This document shows positions 18,174 through 26,953 of a DNA stretch of 64,000 nt, piece after piece. Both the position numbers and the translations under genes were made by a program. The notes beneath the pieces were generated by a model. That model searched no databases, had not been told where the DNA came from, and saw only the letters and a list, made by a program, of their open reading frames with translations. Within the stretch, counting starts at the first letter, position 1, and every line of letters begins with the position of its first letter. The DNA is from Mycobacterium shinjukuense. GTDB taxonomy: Bacteria > Actinomycetota > Actinomycetes > Mycobacteriales > Mycobacteriaceae. The DNA is taken from positions 2,356,001 to 2,420,000 of the forward strand of contig NZ_AP022575.1 in assembly GCF_010730055.1 (NCBI RefSeq), read 5' to 3'.

Positions 18174-18643
18174 CGACCGCCCCCGCTGATGTCCGCGTGC
18201 GCCGACCACAGCAACACGAGGCGCTTATGCGAGAACTCCAGATAGATGCCAAGTTTCCGACTTACCGCGACATCCTGCTATTCGCGGCGGCGGTCGGTTA
18301 CCGCCAGGAGCGCCGTGTGCCGTTCTCGAACTCGTCGGGCGACCCGATCCGGTACGAGACCATGACCGCACCGGCCTTTAGCGACACCCTGATCAATATG
18401 ATCGCCGCGAACGTAGTAGCTGATGACCCCGAGGTCATGGACGCCCGGCGTATCGAGGAGCGCATCAAGATTTTCGAGGAGTACGCCAACGGCGGGCTAG
18501 AGTACCTCCAAGAGCAGGTCAACATCCGGCATAAACCGGCGAACCTGGTCGTAATTGATCTAGTGGCCGACGCGTTCGCGAAGGACGGCGGCGCCATGCC
18601 AGTGTCGGTCGATGAATTGCTGCGTGGAGTCAGTTGGGGTTAG
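18170..18643 (+). CDS. DNA phosphorothioation-associated protein 4-like
   Basis: 157-aa protein, last gene of the plus-strand operon (GTG 18170 overlaps the preceding stop). Sequence blocks YRDILLFAAAVGYRQERRVPF and IKIFEEYANGGLEYLQE resemble the family annotated as DNA phosphorothioation-associated protein 4, whose biochemistry is unknown to me. It ends 25 bp from the converging stop of the methyltransferase gene. Confidence 0.75.
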   Translation: MTTAPADVRVRRPQQHEALMRELQIDAKFPTYRDILLFAAAVGYRQERRVPFSNSSGDPIRYETMTAPAFSDTLINMIAANVVADDPEVMDARRIEERIKIFEEYANGGLEYLQEQVNIRHKPANLVVIDLVADAFAKDGGAMPVSVDELLRGVSWG

Positions 18644-18668
18644 GTGACCGCGGAGTTCACGCACATTC

Positions 18669-20117
18669 TTATGATCGGACGAGGCGATGGCCCCGCAGTC
18701 GCACTCCGGACTTGGCGAGTGTCGCCTGCCATCCTTTTAGAGTGCCGATCCGCTCGGGGCTCTCGTACAGACCTGCCCGGGTCTCCGCGCGCGTAAGCCG
18801 TTCGTAGAGGGGACGTTTGGGATCGTCAGCACCGAGGAACTCCTCCTTGCGGTGCAGAAGCGGAGGATTGTCGGATCGGCTGTAGTCACGCCATTCGACT
18901 GTCAGCTTTCGTAAATTGACCGTGAGTGCCGAACGCAGGGTGGGATGCGGGTCTCGGTCGAACTCCGGGTAGCTCAGATAGGAGACCTGCGGCTCGGCGA
19001 CGGACATTTTTATCATGTTCGCGTGCTGCACCGTGCCCGCCAGCACTCGGGCGCAGCCTTCGTAGACCTGCAGCACCGGCGGAATCTCGGCCATTGCTGA
19101 GCGATGGACATAAAGCGCGCTTGGTGTCTGCTTGCCGATTTTGGAGCTGCGCGCATTCACATGCAGCAGAGCCTGATCTCCGCACGCCACGAGCAGGCGA
19201 TCAGCCTGCAGGCATGCTTCCTGGTAGGTGCCGAAGAGAGCGCGGATATCCGTGGCCAGTCGGCGATCGAGTTCGGAGAAGCGCGCTCGCCGACCGAACC
19301 GAGACAACGCGACGTAGATCAGCAGCTCGGCGCGACGCTGGATCGTGACCTGGTCCCAGTAACTGTCCTCGGTGACCTGCCGGATCAGGCGCTGGGCGCG
19401 GCCAAGACTGCCAAGCGCCTCGCGGATCGCCGCCGCCACCTCAACCGACAGCTCCGAGGGACGAGGGGCGCGGGCGTGATCGCGCATGAAGTCGAACAGC
19501 GGTGCCAGTGTCTCTTTGTGGGCCTCGTATCGCGCCTGCGGATCGATCGAGATGCGGGGACGGTACGTATAGACACGCGAAGCCAAGAAGCGTTGGGCGG
19601 CGGCCTCATCCCGGAACACGTAGAAGATGCCCGGTGCGGCGGCACGCGGCTGTACGCCGAGCGTCTGTTGGATCCAGTCGGCTAGTTCCGCTTGTTCGTA
19701 AAACTTTTGGAAGGTGCCGGTGCGAGTGACCAGCCCGTCTCCCATCGGCCGACCGGCAAGATCGCGGGCGTCCCAGGTCATCCGCGCCGAGACGACCAGC
19801 AGCCCTTCGGTCAGGTCCCATGCTGCCCGCAGTGCGTCGGCGCGCTCGCTCGGTCGCTCGATGACGTTGATGACATAGCCGAGGTTCACGATCTGCGCTG
19901 GCCTGCGCTGCGCGGTCGGCCGGTGCGTGGGATCCCAACCGTTGACGTTGTATCCGAGTGCGCGCAGGTGACGGATGTCGTCGCCTTTGCCGCAGCCGTA
20001 GTCGAAGACCACGCAACCCGGATCCATCAGGCCATCGGCCACCGCCGTGGCCAACGGGCGCGAGAGCGTTGCCCGTGTGAGCGCAGTCTTGTGGCGCGCA
20101 ACGCCTGGCAGGGTCAT
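18669..20117 (-). CDS. DNA phosphorothioation-associated putative methyltransferase
   Basis: 482 aa from the ATG at 20117, which overlaps the dndE stop by four bases; the longer frame upstream runs antiparallel to no gene but across dndE and is rejected. An S-adenosylmethionine-binding motif VFDYGCGKGDD lies near residue 40, followed by NLGYVINVIE. The rest matches the large family of dnd-linked putative methyltransferases whose target is not established. It is the last gene of the dndBCDE operon. Confidence 0.82.
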   Translation of the reverse strand: MTLPGVARHKTALTRATLSRPLATAVADGLMDPGCVVFDYGCGKGDDIRHLRALGYNVNGWDPTHRPTAQRRPAQIVNLGYVINVIERPSERADALRAAWDLTEGLLVVSARMTWDARDLAGRPMGDGLVTRTGTFQKFYEQAELADWIQQTLGVQPRAAAPGIFYVFRDEAAAQRFLASRVYTYRPRISIDPQARYEAHKETLAPLFDFMRDHARAPRPSELSVEVAAAIREALGSLGRAQRLIRQVTEDSYWDQVTIQRRAELLIYVALSRFGRRARFSELDRRLATDIRALFGTYQEACLQADRLLVACGDQALLHVNARSSKIGKQTPSALYVHRSAMAEIPPVLQVYEGCARVLAGTVQHANMIKMSVAEPQVSYLSYPEFDRDPHPTLRSALTVNLRKLTVEWRDYSRSDNPPLLHRKEEFLGADDPKRPLYERLTRAETRAGLYESPERIGTLKGWQATLAKSGVRLRGHRLVRS

Positions 20118-20506
20118 ACCGCCGGGGACTCGCTGAGTCCGACGCTGGCCAGCCCGGCGACGTCGGTGACCCGAGGGTCTCCGACGAGATAACCGATACC
20201 GCGATGGAGGTGCAGGCGGAACTGTTGAGCCAACGTCTCCTCGTCTAAGGGCAGACCGTCGTTGTGGCAGCGCAGCCGCAACAGCGCCCACAGAACATCG
20301 CCGAGGTTGCCGCCGAAGGTGCGCCAGGTCATCTCGAGATTGCTGTCGAGGCTCAGCTTGATCAACGGCGGCGGTGCGGGCTCGGCAAGGGAGCGACACA
20401 GAGCCCACCGGCACAGCACGTTCCAGTGGGCGATGCCGGTGCGACGCTTGAGCGTGATCAGTTGATCGCGCGCCGTCTGTGACAACCGAATGTGTTCGAT
20501 CGCCAT
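20114..20506 (-). CDS. dndE: DNA sulfur modification protein DndE
   Basis: 130-aa DndE-family protein; in characterised systems DndE binds nicked DNA and takes part in the DndCDE sulfur-insertion complex. The N-terminus MAIEHIRLSQTARDQLITLK followed by RRTGIAHWNVLCRWALC is the conserved family block. I chose ATG 20506, behind GGGAG that forms part of the dndD stop region; a frame that starts at 20590 lies within dndD. Genes overlap or abut on both sides. Confidence 0.85.
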   Translation of the reverse strand: MAIEHIRLSQTARDQLITLKRRTGIAHWNVLCRWALCRSLAEPAPPPLIKLSLDSNLEMTWRTFGGNLGDVLWALLRLRCHNDGLPLDEETLAQQFRLHLHRGIGYLVGDPRVTDVAGLASVGLSESPAV

Positions 20507-20508
20507 AC

Positions 20509-22479
20509 TCACTCCCAGAAGTAGCCGTCGTCGACATGTGTAGCATTCGTGATCGGATCGAACTCGAGGCGGTAAGCGCGTCCGAGCCACCGGGCGATCC
20601 GCGCGAGGGCGTCCTTGTCGATCTCGGTGTCAGTCGTCAACAGCACGACCTGGTGGCTGGCCTGCGGGAAGTAGCGCTCCAACAGGTGTCCACGATGCGA
20701 ACCGTCCAGACGCCCTAGCGGTGTGTCAATGACGACCGGAAGCGGCTGACCAGCCGCCCGTGCCAACCCCCACAGCAGCGCCACAGCAAGCAGCTGGCGC
20801 TCCCCCGCCGACAGATCCGTCGCAGGCAGCGGACAACCATCACCACCGGTTAGCGACACCGTGTGTGTTTCCGGATCGATTTGCACATCGGTGATCAGCT
20901 GTTCCTTGCGCAGCAGTATTCCGAGCGCCTCGAGGATTAACTGCGAGATGCGCTTCAGGTGCCGGCGAGTCGCGGCCACCCGCAGACGTTCCAAGGTCGT
21001 GCTGACGCGATCAACATGCTCGACCAGACGTCTATCATCGTCCGCGGCTAGGTTGGCTTGTGCGGTCTTGTCTAGCGCTGATTCATACGCGGCGTGTGCC
21101 TTGGCTCGATCGTTGCGCGTCGCCTGCAACAACTCGGTGGCTACTGTCAACGCTGCCTCGGCGCGACGAAGTGCATCCCGCGCACTGTCGCGTTGCTTTC
21201 GCAGTGGTACCAACACATCCGGGTCAGGAATGGCCGCCAGCACTCGCTCGGCCTGGTCGAGCTCGGCCATCAATGTCGACCGACGATCCACCACCGTTTG
21301 CAGCCGGCGACGCGCATCCGGAAGCGTCGTCAGAACGGCTTCCAACGCCAATGGGTCACCGAACCCAGTGATCTGCTCGGTGTCAGCCGATGTACGACGC
21401 CACTCGCGGTCTGCCGCAAGGAACTGCTCGATCCCGTTGACCGTTGCGGCCTTCACCTTCGAAGCGCGCAGCTGCTCCAACACAGCGCCATCGCGGCCCA
21501 TGAGGACCTCGACCAGCATGGTGTTGCGCTTGGCACTATCTTCGTCGCGCACCCGAGAAGCCAGCGCATCCAGCAGCCCACCGAGTTGAAGAAGCGGCGC
21601 CACCTCAGCCAGCTCACGCCGGATGTCGTCGTCACACTGGGCCAAGCCAGACCGGGCTGTCGCGGCGCTGTTCTCGACGGATTCTCGCTGCTCAAGGAGA
21701 TCTCCTCCCGCCGCGCGGTACGCCTCGCTCGCTTCGAAGAACAGCTTCTGGCCAAGCTCAACCTCGGTCCGTCGAGCCGCTTCGGCTTCAGTAGCTGCTT
21801 CTTCTGCTTGACGGTGTGCGGTCACAAGCTGTTTTTTCTCCTCCACAGCCACCCGCAGGCTGTCGGGAACCTGATCGCCTCGATGGCGTCGCTTGAGCAC
21901 CGCGAGGTCGGTGGTTAATCGCTGGACGAGATCGAGCCCAAGCAGTGCGGCGAGCGCCGAGCCGAGCACCTTCCGCGAGCGTTCCATATCGGCGAGCGCC
22001 TCGATCTGCTCACCGTCGAAGAAGAACAGACCGGCAATGCCGCGTGGCAGGAAGGTCTCGACTTGCTCGTTCCACGTTGAGGTCAGGGACTGGTTGTGTC
22101 GTCCATCGACCGAGACGAGCAAGATCTCGCGAATGCAGGCACCCGTGTTCTTCCAGCTACGGCGCACCCAGAACGTGCGCTCGGTGCCCTCTTGGTGCAC
22201 TGTGAAGGTCAGCTCGATGGCTGCACCCTCGCTGGCGGGCACCCCCCGGTGGATGAGACCCCGCAGATAGTTCTCATAGCTGCCGCTGCGTCGCTTTGAG
22301 GTATGCGCCAACGATCCGTACAAAGCGAGTTGAATTGACTCTAAGATGGTGGTCTTGCCTGCGCCGTTGAGTCCGCCGATAAGCACGATCGGCCTGTTCG
22401 GGGATGGCGGTGTCAGGTCAATGACGTGACGTCCTGCGAACGTTCCGACATTGTGAAGTACGAGCTTGTTGAGGATCAC
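20509..22479 (-). CDS. dndD: DNA sulfur modification ATPase DndD
   Basis: 656-aa SMC/RecN-like ATPase of the phosphorothioation complex. Walker A GGLNGAGKTT (residues 35-44, Lys42), the DndD-typical FFDGEQIEALADMER, a coiled-coil centre, an ABC signature-like DLSAGERQLLAVALLWGL and Walker B VVIDTPLGRLD are all visible. Start ATG 22479 overlaps the dndC stop (ATGA). In known systems it supplies ATP-driven DNA nicking or remodelling for sulfur insertion. Confidence 0.92.
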   Translation of the reverse strand: MILNKLVLHNVGTFAGRHVIDLTPPSPNRPIVLIGGLNGAGKTTILESIQLALYGSLAHTSKRRSGSYENYLRGLIHRGVPASEGAAIELTFTVHQEGTERTFWVRRSWKNTGACIREILLVSVDGRHNQSLTSTWNEQVETFLPRGIAGLFFFDGEQIEALADMERSRKVLGSALAALLGLDLVQRLTTDLAVLKRRHRGDQVPDSLRVAVEEKKQLVTAHRQAEEAATEAEAARRTEVELGQKLFFEASEAYRAAGGDLLEQRESVENSAATARSGLAQCDDDIRRELAEVAPLLQLGGLLDALASRVRDEDSAKRNTMLVEVLMGRDGAVLEQLRASKVKAATVNGIEQFLAADREWRRTSADTEQITGFGDPLALEAVLTTLPDARRRLQTVVDRRSTLMAELDQAERVLAAIPDPDVLVPLRKQRDSARDALRRAEAALTVATELLQATRNDRAKAHAAYESALDKTAQANLAADDDRRLVEHVDRVSTTLERLRVAATRRHLKRISQLILEALGILLRKEQLITDVQIDPETHTVSLTGGDGCPLPATDLSAGERQLLAVALLWGLARAAGQPLPVVIDTPLGRLDGSHRGHLLERYFPQASHQVVLLTTDTEIDKDALARIARWLGRAYRLEFDPITNATHVDDGYFWE

Positions 22480-24011
22480 GATGCCGACTCCGGCGCCCGA
22501 TGCACGTACCCGTCGGCGATGTCGAGCGGATCCGGTGGTGGCTGCTCGCAGTTCTGCGGCGTGCGGTCCATCGCAGCTTTGCGCTTCTGGGCTCGCATGG
22601 TCGCGTCGGCCTCGTCGTCGTAGAAGCCGCGGCGGAGTGCCTTTTCCAGCGACTCGAACAAACCCGCGCGGCGGACCTGCGCTCGGTAGCGCTGCTCAAC
22701 GTCAAGCAGCTCGCGTACCAGCTCGAAGTGCAGCCGGTCCCCGCCGGCGACCTCGTGCAGGGATTCGATCATGTCCGCACCGAGCGGCAGATGCTCGTCA
22801 AGCGGCCCGCCCGGATACGGCTCGCCCATGGCTGCCTCATAGATGCCCGGCAGATGGTCTTCGAACTCGTGCTTGTCGACCACCCAGATGCGACGGATCT
22901 CCTCAAGTTCAGCGAGTGTGATCAGCTCCAGCGGGCCGACGTAGTCCGGGCCGTTGTTGCGGATCCACGCCTGGGCCTCCAGCAGACGCTTCAACCAATC
23001 CTCACGTGCCGACTGCGTGTATGGGCCCGGGATCGGCTTGTCATGGAAAAGCTGCACCGAACCATTCATCCGCCGAAAATCACGCAGGTGGCGGTCATCG
23101 CCGATGTCCAATGCATTGCGCAGCTCCAGCAGCGGCAGCATCCACTCCTTCTCCTCGTCGTTTTGGATCATCGCCGCCATCGACTTGTCCTTGTCCACCA
23201 GCGTGCACGTCCAGCAGCCAAACCGACTGTCGCCGCAGCTCGATGTGCTCGCATCGACAACGAGTGGGCACTCCCCGTCCGGCGAGGCGCCCTGGTACAT
23301 CGTGAGCAGCTCCTTGTTGGAGTAACCCCACGGATTCGCCGACTGCATTAAGAAGGTCCACACGTCATCGTTCGACCAGTCCTCGACCGGCGAGTAGACA
23401 AGAGCGTTGGGCAGCGAGTCATTGGGGCTCAGCAGATCACGCACACGGCGCGACTGCAGCGCGGTCATGCGAGCCGACCGCACCGAGCTTTCCGCCTTGC
23501 GAATGCCCAGCACCAGGATCGCCTCACCGTGCGAGCGCACCACCTCGCGGATGAAGGCATTCGATGGCTTGATCTTCAAACGCTCAGTGCACCAACGGAA
23601 CTTCGGCCGAGGCGCTGGGTAGCCCCGACCGATCAGGTTCACCCAAAACGTGTCGGTCACCGCGGGTGTTAGCCGGTTCGGCGAGATCGGCATGCCCTGG
23701 TCTGCCGCCTGCGTCGCCATCACCTCCAGCGAGTGCGTCACCCATGCAGCAACGACAGGGTTCTCCACAAGGGTGTCGGTGCTGATGACGTGCACCGGTT
23801 TGCTCCGCTGCTCCGGCTCCAGACCCATCAGCGCCAGCCAGACGATCTGCAACACCGCAGTCGAGTCCTTGCCACCGGAGTATCCGACCACCCACGGCAC
23901 CCCGTCGGCAAGGTAGAGCTGCTGCGTCTGGGCTACCACCGCCTCGATGGTGCCGGCGAATCCGAGGTCATCGAAGGCCGAGCGCGGACGGATAGGCAAG
24001 CTGGGCGTCAT
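22476..24011 (-). CDS. dndC: DNA sulfur modification sulfurtransferase DndC
   Basis: 511 aa, PAPS-reductase-like. The ATP pyrophosphatase loop GYSGGKDST (residues 43-51) should adenylate the backbone phosphate, and a cysteine set (Cys141 in RWCTERLK, and Cys259, 266 and 269 in CGDSRFGCWTC) should bind the 4Fe-4S cluster of the family. DndC receives sulfur from DndA and performs the O-to-S exchange in DNA. It overlaps both dndB and dndD by four bases. Confidence 0.94.
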   Translation of the reverse strand: MTPSLPIRPRSAFDDLGFAGTIEAVVAQTQQLYLADGVPWVVGYSGGKDSTAVLQIVWLALMGLEPEQRSKPVHVISTDTLVENPVVAAWVTHSLEVMATQAADQGMPISPNRLTPAVTDTFWVNLIGRGYPAPRPKFRWCTERLKIKPSNAFIREVVRSHGEAILVLGIRKAESSVRSARMTALQSRRVRDLLSPNDSLPNALVYSPVEDWSNDDVWTFLMQSANPWGYSNKELLTMYQGASPDGECPLVVDASTSSCGDSRFGCWTCTLVDKDKSMAAMIQNDEEKEWMLPLLELRNALDIGDDRHLRDFRRMNGSVQLFHDKPIPGPYTQSAREDWLKRLLEAQAWIRNNGPDYVGPLELITLAELEEIRRIWVVDKHEFEDHLPGIYEAAMGEPYPGGPLDEHLPLGADMIESLHEVAGGDRLHFELVRELLDVEQRYRAQVRRAGLFESLEKALRRGFYDDEADATMRAQKRKAAMDRTPQNCEQPPPDPLDIADGYVHRAPESAS

Positions 24012-25162
24012 TTCTCTCCCCGGATGAATCGGTCCTCGGCGCGTTGCTCATCGGGAGGGAGCGGCATGCCCAATGTTCGTCGGATGTACGCCGTCGTCAG
24101 CTCGACGTTGGTGCGGCTCTTGTTCACCTTTCCCGCGGTCGTTGCGCGGCCTTCCCAGGTGTCGGCGTTGTTGCGATGCCAGTCGATGCTGCGAAGCTTG
24201 TTGAGCCGCTTTTGCCACACCGACTGTTGGGAACTTTCTCGCAGCAGCGTGTTACCGACCCTACCGAGTGCGTGCAGCGCGATGCTGTGGCTATGGATGA
24301 AGTCCTGCCGCACCTCACCTGCGGTGATCTCGCCGCGGTAGACCTGCTGCCAGGCAGGGAACTGGTCAGCGACAACACTCCAAAACTTCGTCGCGAGGTC
24401 GACGCGGTCAGTCAGCGAGTCCGGCTTGATCTCCTCGAGCAGCGCCGTGGTTGCGGTGTGCAGCGCAGACAACGTGAACAGCTTGCGCGACCGCTGCGCC
24501 AAGTTACTGGTTTCCATGTCGGTGAGATCCTTCAGGAGTGGGTTCTGCGAGACGACCAGCCGCGAGATCGCAGCCATCGGATCGCGGTGGTCATAGAGCA
24601 CGCCGATCGACTTGGCCGGACGGATCGCGTAGCGATTCAGGTCGGCGAACATTTGCTGGCAGCGGTCCAGGCCAATGTCGATAAACATGACGATGGCGAT
24701 GGTCTCGTCGCCCAGCGCGGGGTTCTCCGCGAGCGCCTGCTGGATGGCGGCACGGCGGTGCTGGCCGTCGTTGATGACGAAGGTGGCAGACATCGGAATG
24801 GTAAGCGTGCCGATGCGCTCGGACGGCCCACCGCCACCGGCGAGCGAATTGAACCGCACCTCAGCATTTACCGACGCCGTCAGCGCCGAGAAGATATAGC
24901 TTTGCGGATTCTCGACGATGTAGCGCGCTATCTCAGGGACCCGCGCCTTGTTGAGTAAGCGCTGAGCACGCATGTCTGGCGGCAGCTCCTCCTCATTGAA
25001 CAAGAACAGCCGAGGTATGAGCCGCAGCGGACACATCGTGACGTAGTACTCCCGACCCGCCTGCACTCCCCGGATCGCCGGAAAGACATACTCGAACTCG
25101 CCACGACTGGCACCGGCGGACGGACCGCTCCGAGATGCTTCGCCTGTCGCCTTGTGCGCCAC
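24008..25162 (-). CDS. dndB: DndB, DGQHR-domain protein, likely regulator of the dnd operon
   Basis: 384 aa from GTG 25162, which has AGGA eight bases upstream; ATGs at 25195 and 25225 are alternatives but would swallow the repeat-rich promoter region. The family motif DGQHRRAA (residues 132-139) and ADLNRYAIRPAKS are present. DndB is not needed for modification in other bacteria and acts as a negative regulator of dnd transcription. First gene of dndB-C-D-E-methyltransferase, divergent from dndA. Confidence 0.85.
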   Translation of the reverse strand: MAHKATGEASRSGPSAGASRGEFEYVFPAIRGVQAGREYYVTMCPLRLIPRLFLFNEEELPPDMRAQRLLNKARVPEIARYIVENPQSYIFSALTASVNAEVRFNSLAGGGGPSERIGTLTIPMSATFVINDGQHRRAAIQQALAENPALGDETIAIVMFIDIGLDRCQQMFADLNRYAIRPAKSIGVLYDHRDPMAAISRLVVSQNPLLKDLTDMETSNLAQRSRKLFTLSALHTATTALLEEIKPDSLTDRVDLATKFWSVVADQFPAWQQVYRGEITAGEVRQDFIHSHSIALHALGRVGNTLLRESSQQSVWQKRLNKLRSIDWHRNNADTWEGRATTAGKVNKSRTNVELTTAYIRRTLGMPLPPDEQRAEDRFIRGEK

Positions 25163-25179
25163 GTCTCTAGTCCTACCAT

Positions 25180-25235
25180 GTACGGATCGGAACATCCGAA
25201 CAATGCACGGTTTCATTCCGAACAATCGTCCGTAC
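25180..25235. promoter_or_regulatory. divergent dndA/dndB control region with repeated operator-like sites
   Basis: TCCGAACAAT occurs twice, at 25195-25204 and 25217-25226, exactly 22 bp apart (about two helical turns). GTACGGA (25180-25186) and TCCGTAC (25229-25235) form an outer inverted repeat around them. The block lies between the chosen starts of dndB (25162) and dndA (25256), so it could bind a regulator such as DndB and control both directions. Confidence 0.5.
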
Positions 25236-25255
25236 CGGAAGCTAGGCTTCCGCGC

Positions 25256-26473
25256 ATGAACGTAGTGAAGCCCACCGACATGGGCACTGACGACGCCTCC
25301 TTCGGGCCACTCTCACGGCCGATTTACTTGGACTTCAACGCCACCACGCCAGTTGATCCCCGGGTAGCAGACGAGGTGCTCACCTACATGTCGTATGAGT
25401 TCGGCAACGCCGGCAGCCGCACCCACAGCTACGGTCAGATCGCCAAAGATCGCGTCAACCGCGCCCGCGACGAGGTCGCGGGCGTCGTCGCCGCCAACCC
25501 CGGCGAGGTCATCTTCACCAGCGGCGCCACCGAAAGCGACAATCTCGCCATCCTGGGCCTTGCAGCCCACGGCGAGACCACCGGTAGACGCCACATCATT
25601 TCCACGCAGATCGAGCACAAGGCCGTTCTGGAGCCGCTGGAGGTGCTGCGCAACAGAGGCTTTGAGGTCGAGTTGATACCCCCAAACGAGGGTGGTTGGG
25701 TCTCCGCCGATGACGTCGCCGCGGCACTCCGACGCGACACGCTATTGGTGTCGGTTATGGCTGTTAATAACGAGACCGGTGTCATCCAGCCCATCAAGGA
25801 GATCGCCGCTGCGCTCGCGGACCACGAGACGTTCTTCCACGTCGATGCCGCGCAGGCCTTCGGCAAACTCATCGACCTGCTGCGTGAGCCGCGCATCGAC
25901 CTGCTCGCACTGTCGGGCCACAAGATCGGCGGACCCAAAGGTATCGGCGCCCTACTGACCAGAAGGCGCGGGTTCAAGCGCCCGCCGCTGGCACCACTGA
26001 TGCATGGCGGAGGACAGGAACGAGGCCTTCGACCCGGAACCCTCCCCGTGGCTCTCATCGCCGGTCTCGGCACGGCTGCACGGTTAGCAATGGAAGAGTC
26101 CGCCGAGCGCGCCCGCGTTTGCCAAGCTACGAAGAGCGAACTGCTAGAAGCTCTCGAACCACTCGGCATCGCGTTGAACGGTGATCCGGCACGCACCATC
26201 TCGAGCACCCTCAACTTCTCGGTACCAGGAGTCGACTCAGAAGCAGCGATAGTCGCTCTCAAGGACATCGTCGCCCTCTCCAATGGCTCCGCCTGCACCT
26301 CCCAGAGCTATGAGCCGAGCCACGTCCTTGCAGCAGCTGGACTCGCCGAGGACCGCATCGCTGGAGCGCTTCGACTGTCCTGGGGCGCCAACACGCGACA
26401 CGTCCCCTGCGATGAAATTGCAGCTCGCCTTCGCGCTTTGGCACCGCAGCATCCCAGACTCGTCGACAACTAA
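25256..26473 (+). CDS. dndA: cysteine desulfurase DndA (IscS-like)
   Basis: 405-aa class V aminotransferase-fold cysteine desulfurase. It takes sulfur from L-cysteine and passes it as a persulfide to DndC. Landmarks: YLDFNATTPVDPRV at the N-terminus, FTSGATESDN, the PLP lysine in LSGHKIGG (Lys223), and the active-site loop NGSACTSQSYEPSHVL (Cys347). I chose ATG 25256 because it leaves a promoter region shared with dndB; the frame is open to 25154. It completes a dndA-E set. Confidence 0.9.
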   Translation: MNVVKPTDMGTDDASFGPLSRPIYLDFNATTPVDPRVADEVLTYMSYEFGNAGSRTHSYGQIAKDRVNRARDEVAGVVAANPGEVIFTSGATESDNLAILGLAAHGETTGRRHIISTQIEHKAVLEPLEVLRNRGFEVELIPPNEGGWVSADDVAAALRRDTLLVSVMAVNNETGVIQPIKEIAAALADHETFFHVDAAQAFGKLIDLLREPRIDLLALSGHKIGGPKGIGALLTRRRGFKRPPLAPLMHGGGQERGLRPGTLPVALIAGLGTAARLAMEESAERARVCQATKSELLEALEPLGIALNGDPARTISSTLNFSVPGVDSEAAIVALKDIVALSNGSACTSQSYEPSHVLAAAGLAEDRIAGALRLSWGANTRHVPCDEIAARLRALAPQHPRLVDN

Positions 26474-26798
26474 TGTGTCAAATTTCGCCGGCTGCGCCGG
26501 GCGTCAAGATCAATCGAAATCGCACATCCCTTGACCGCCGCCGCTATGCGAGCGGACAGCATTGATCGACGTTGAACGCCTCAAAGAGGGGAGGTGGGCG
26601 CACTTCACCACGGGCGACCGCCACCGTGTCCACGAGCCGAGCCGACCCGTGTCCTGGTCACCCAAGAGCACTCTTACGTCGCGTGGGCGGTCTATCACAA
26701 GGCGAAGCCTCCAGAGGGCATGTCTCGGTCGCTCCGGACCTCCTCACCACCGGAAGATTATGCGAATTACCGCCGGTACAAATTTTCACGCCGACGAC
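26474..26798. other. gap right of dndA with no recognised gene
   Basis: About 325 bp between the dndA stop and the first CRISPR-like repeat. Short frames here (for example around 26562-26700) match nothing I recognise. A very degenerate further repeat could lie at about 26737, but it agrees with the type I-E consensus at only about half of the positions, so it is not called. Confidence 0.4.
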
Positions 26799-26887
26799 GT
26801 GCTCCCGCAAACGCCGGGGTGATCCCTGCTCTCCGAGGCCAGCGCCAGCTACCACACCCTTGCTCCTCGCACACGCAGTGGTGATCC
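26799..26887 (+). CRISPR. degenerate type I-E-like CRISPR remnant, two repeats and one spacer
   Basis: Two 27-28-nt units, at 26799-26825 and 26860-26887, share TGCTCC-CGC-A-ACG-G-GG-TGATCC (about 23 of 28 positions, with a one-base gap). Both resemble the actinobacterial type I-E repeat (GTGCTCCCCGC...GATGATCC). Their starts are 61 bp apart, the exact period of type I-E arrays. No cas genes and no further clear repeat are present; the next expected position falls in a P-loop gene fragment. Confidence 0.5.
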
Positions 26888-26904
26888 TGGTCCTTGTTGT
26901 CCGG

Positions 26905-26953
26905 GACTTCGAGCAGGAACGTCTTGCCGGTGCCCAATGGCCCGCAGATTAGT
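26905..26953 (-). pseudogene. IstB-like P-loop gene fragment, downstream part
   Basis: Read on the minus strand, 26948 to 26913 encodes ICGPLGTGKTFLLE, a Walker A region typical of IstB-like transposition ATPases. The upstream part of the same gene lies beyond the IS1634-family element at 28918-28975. After FLLE the similarity stops, so this end is itself a broken junction near the CRISPR remnant. Confidence 0.5.
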
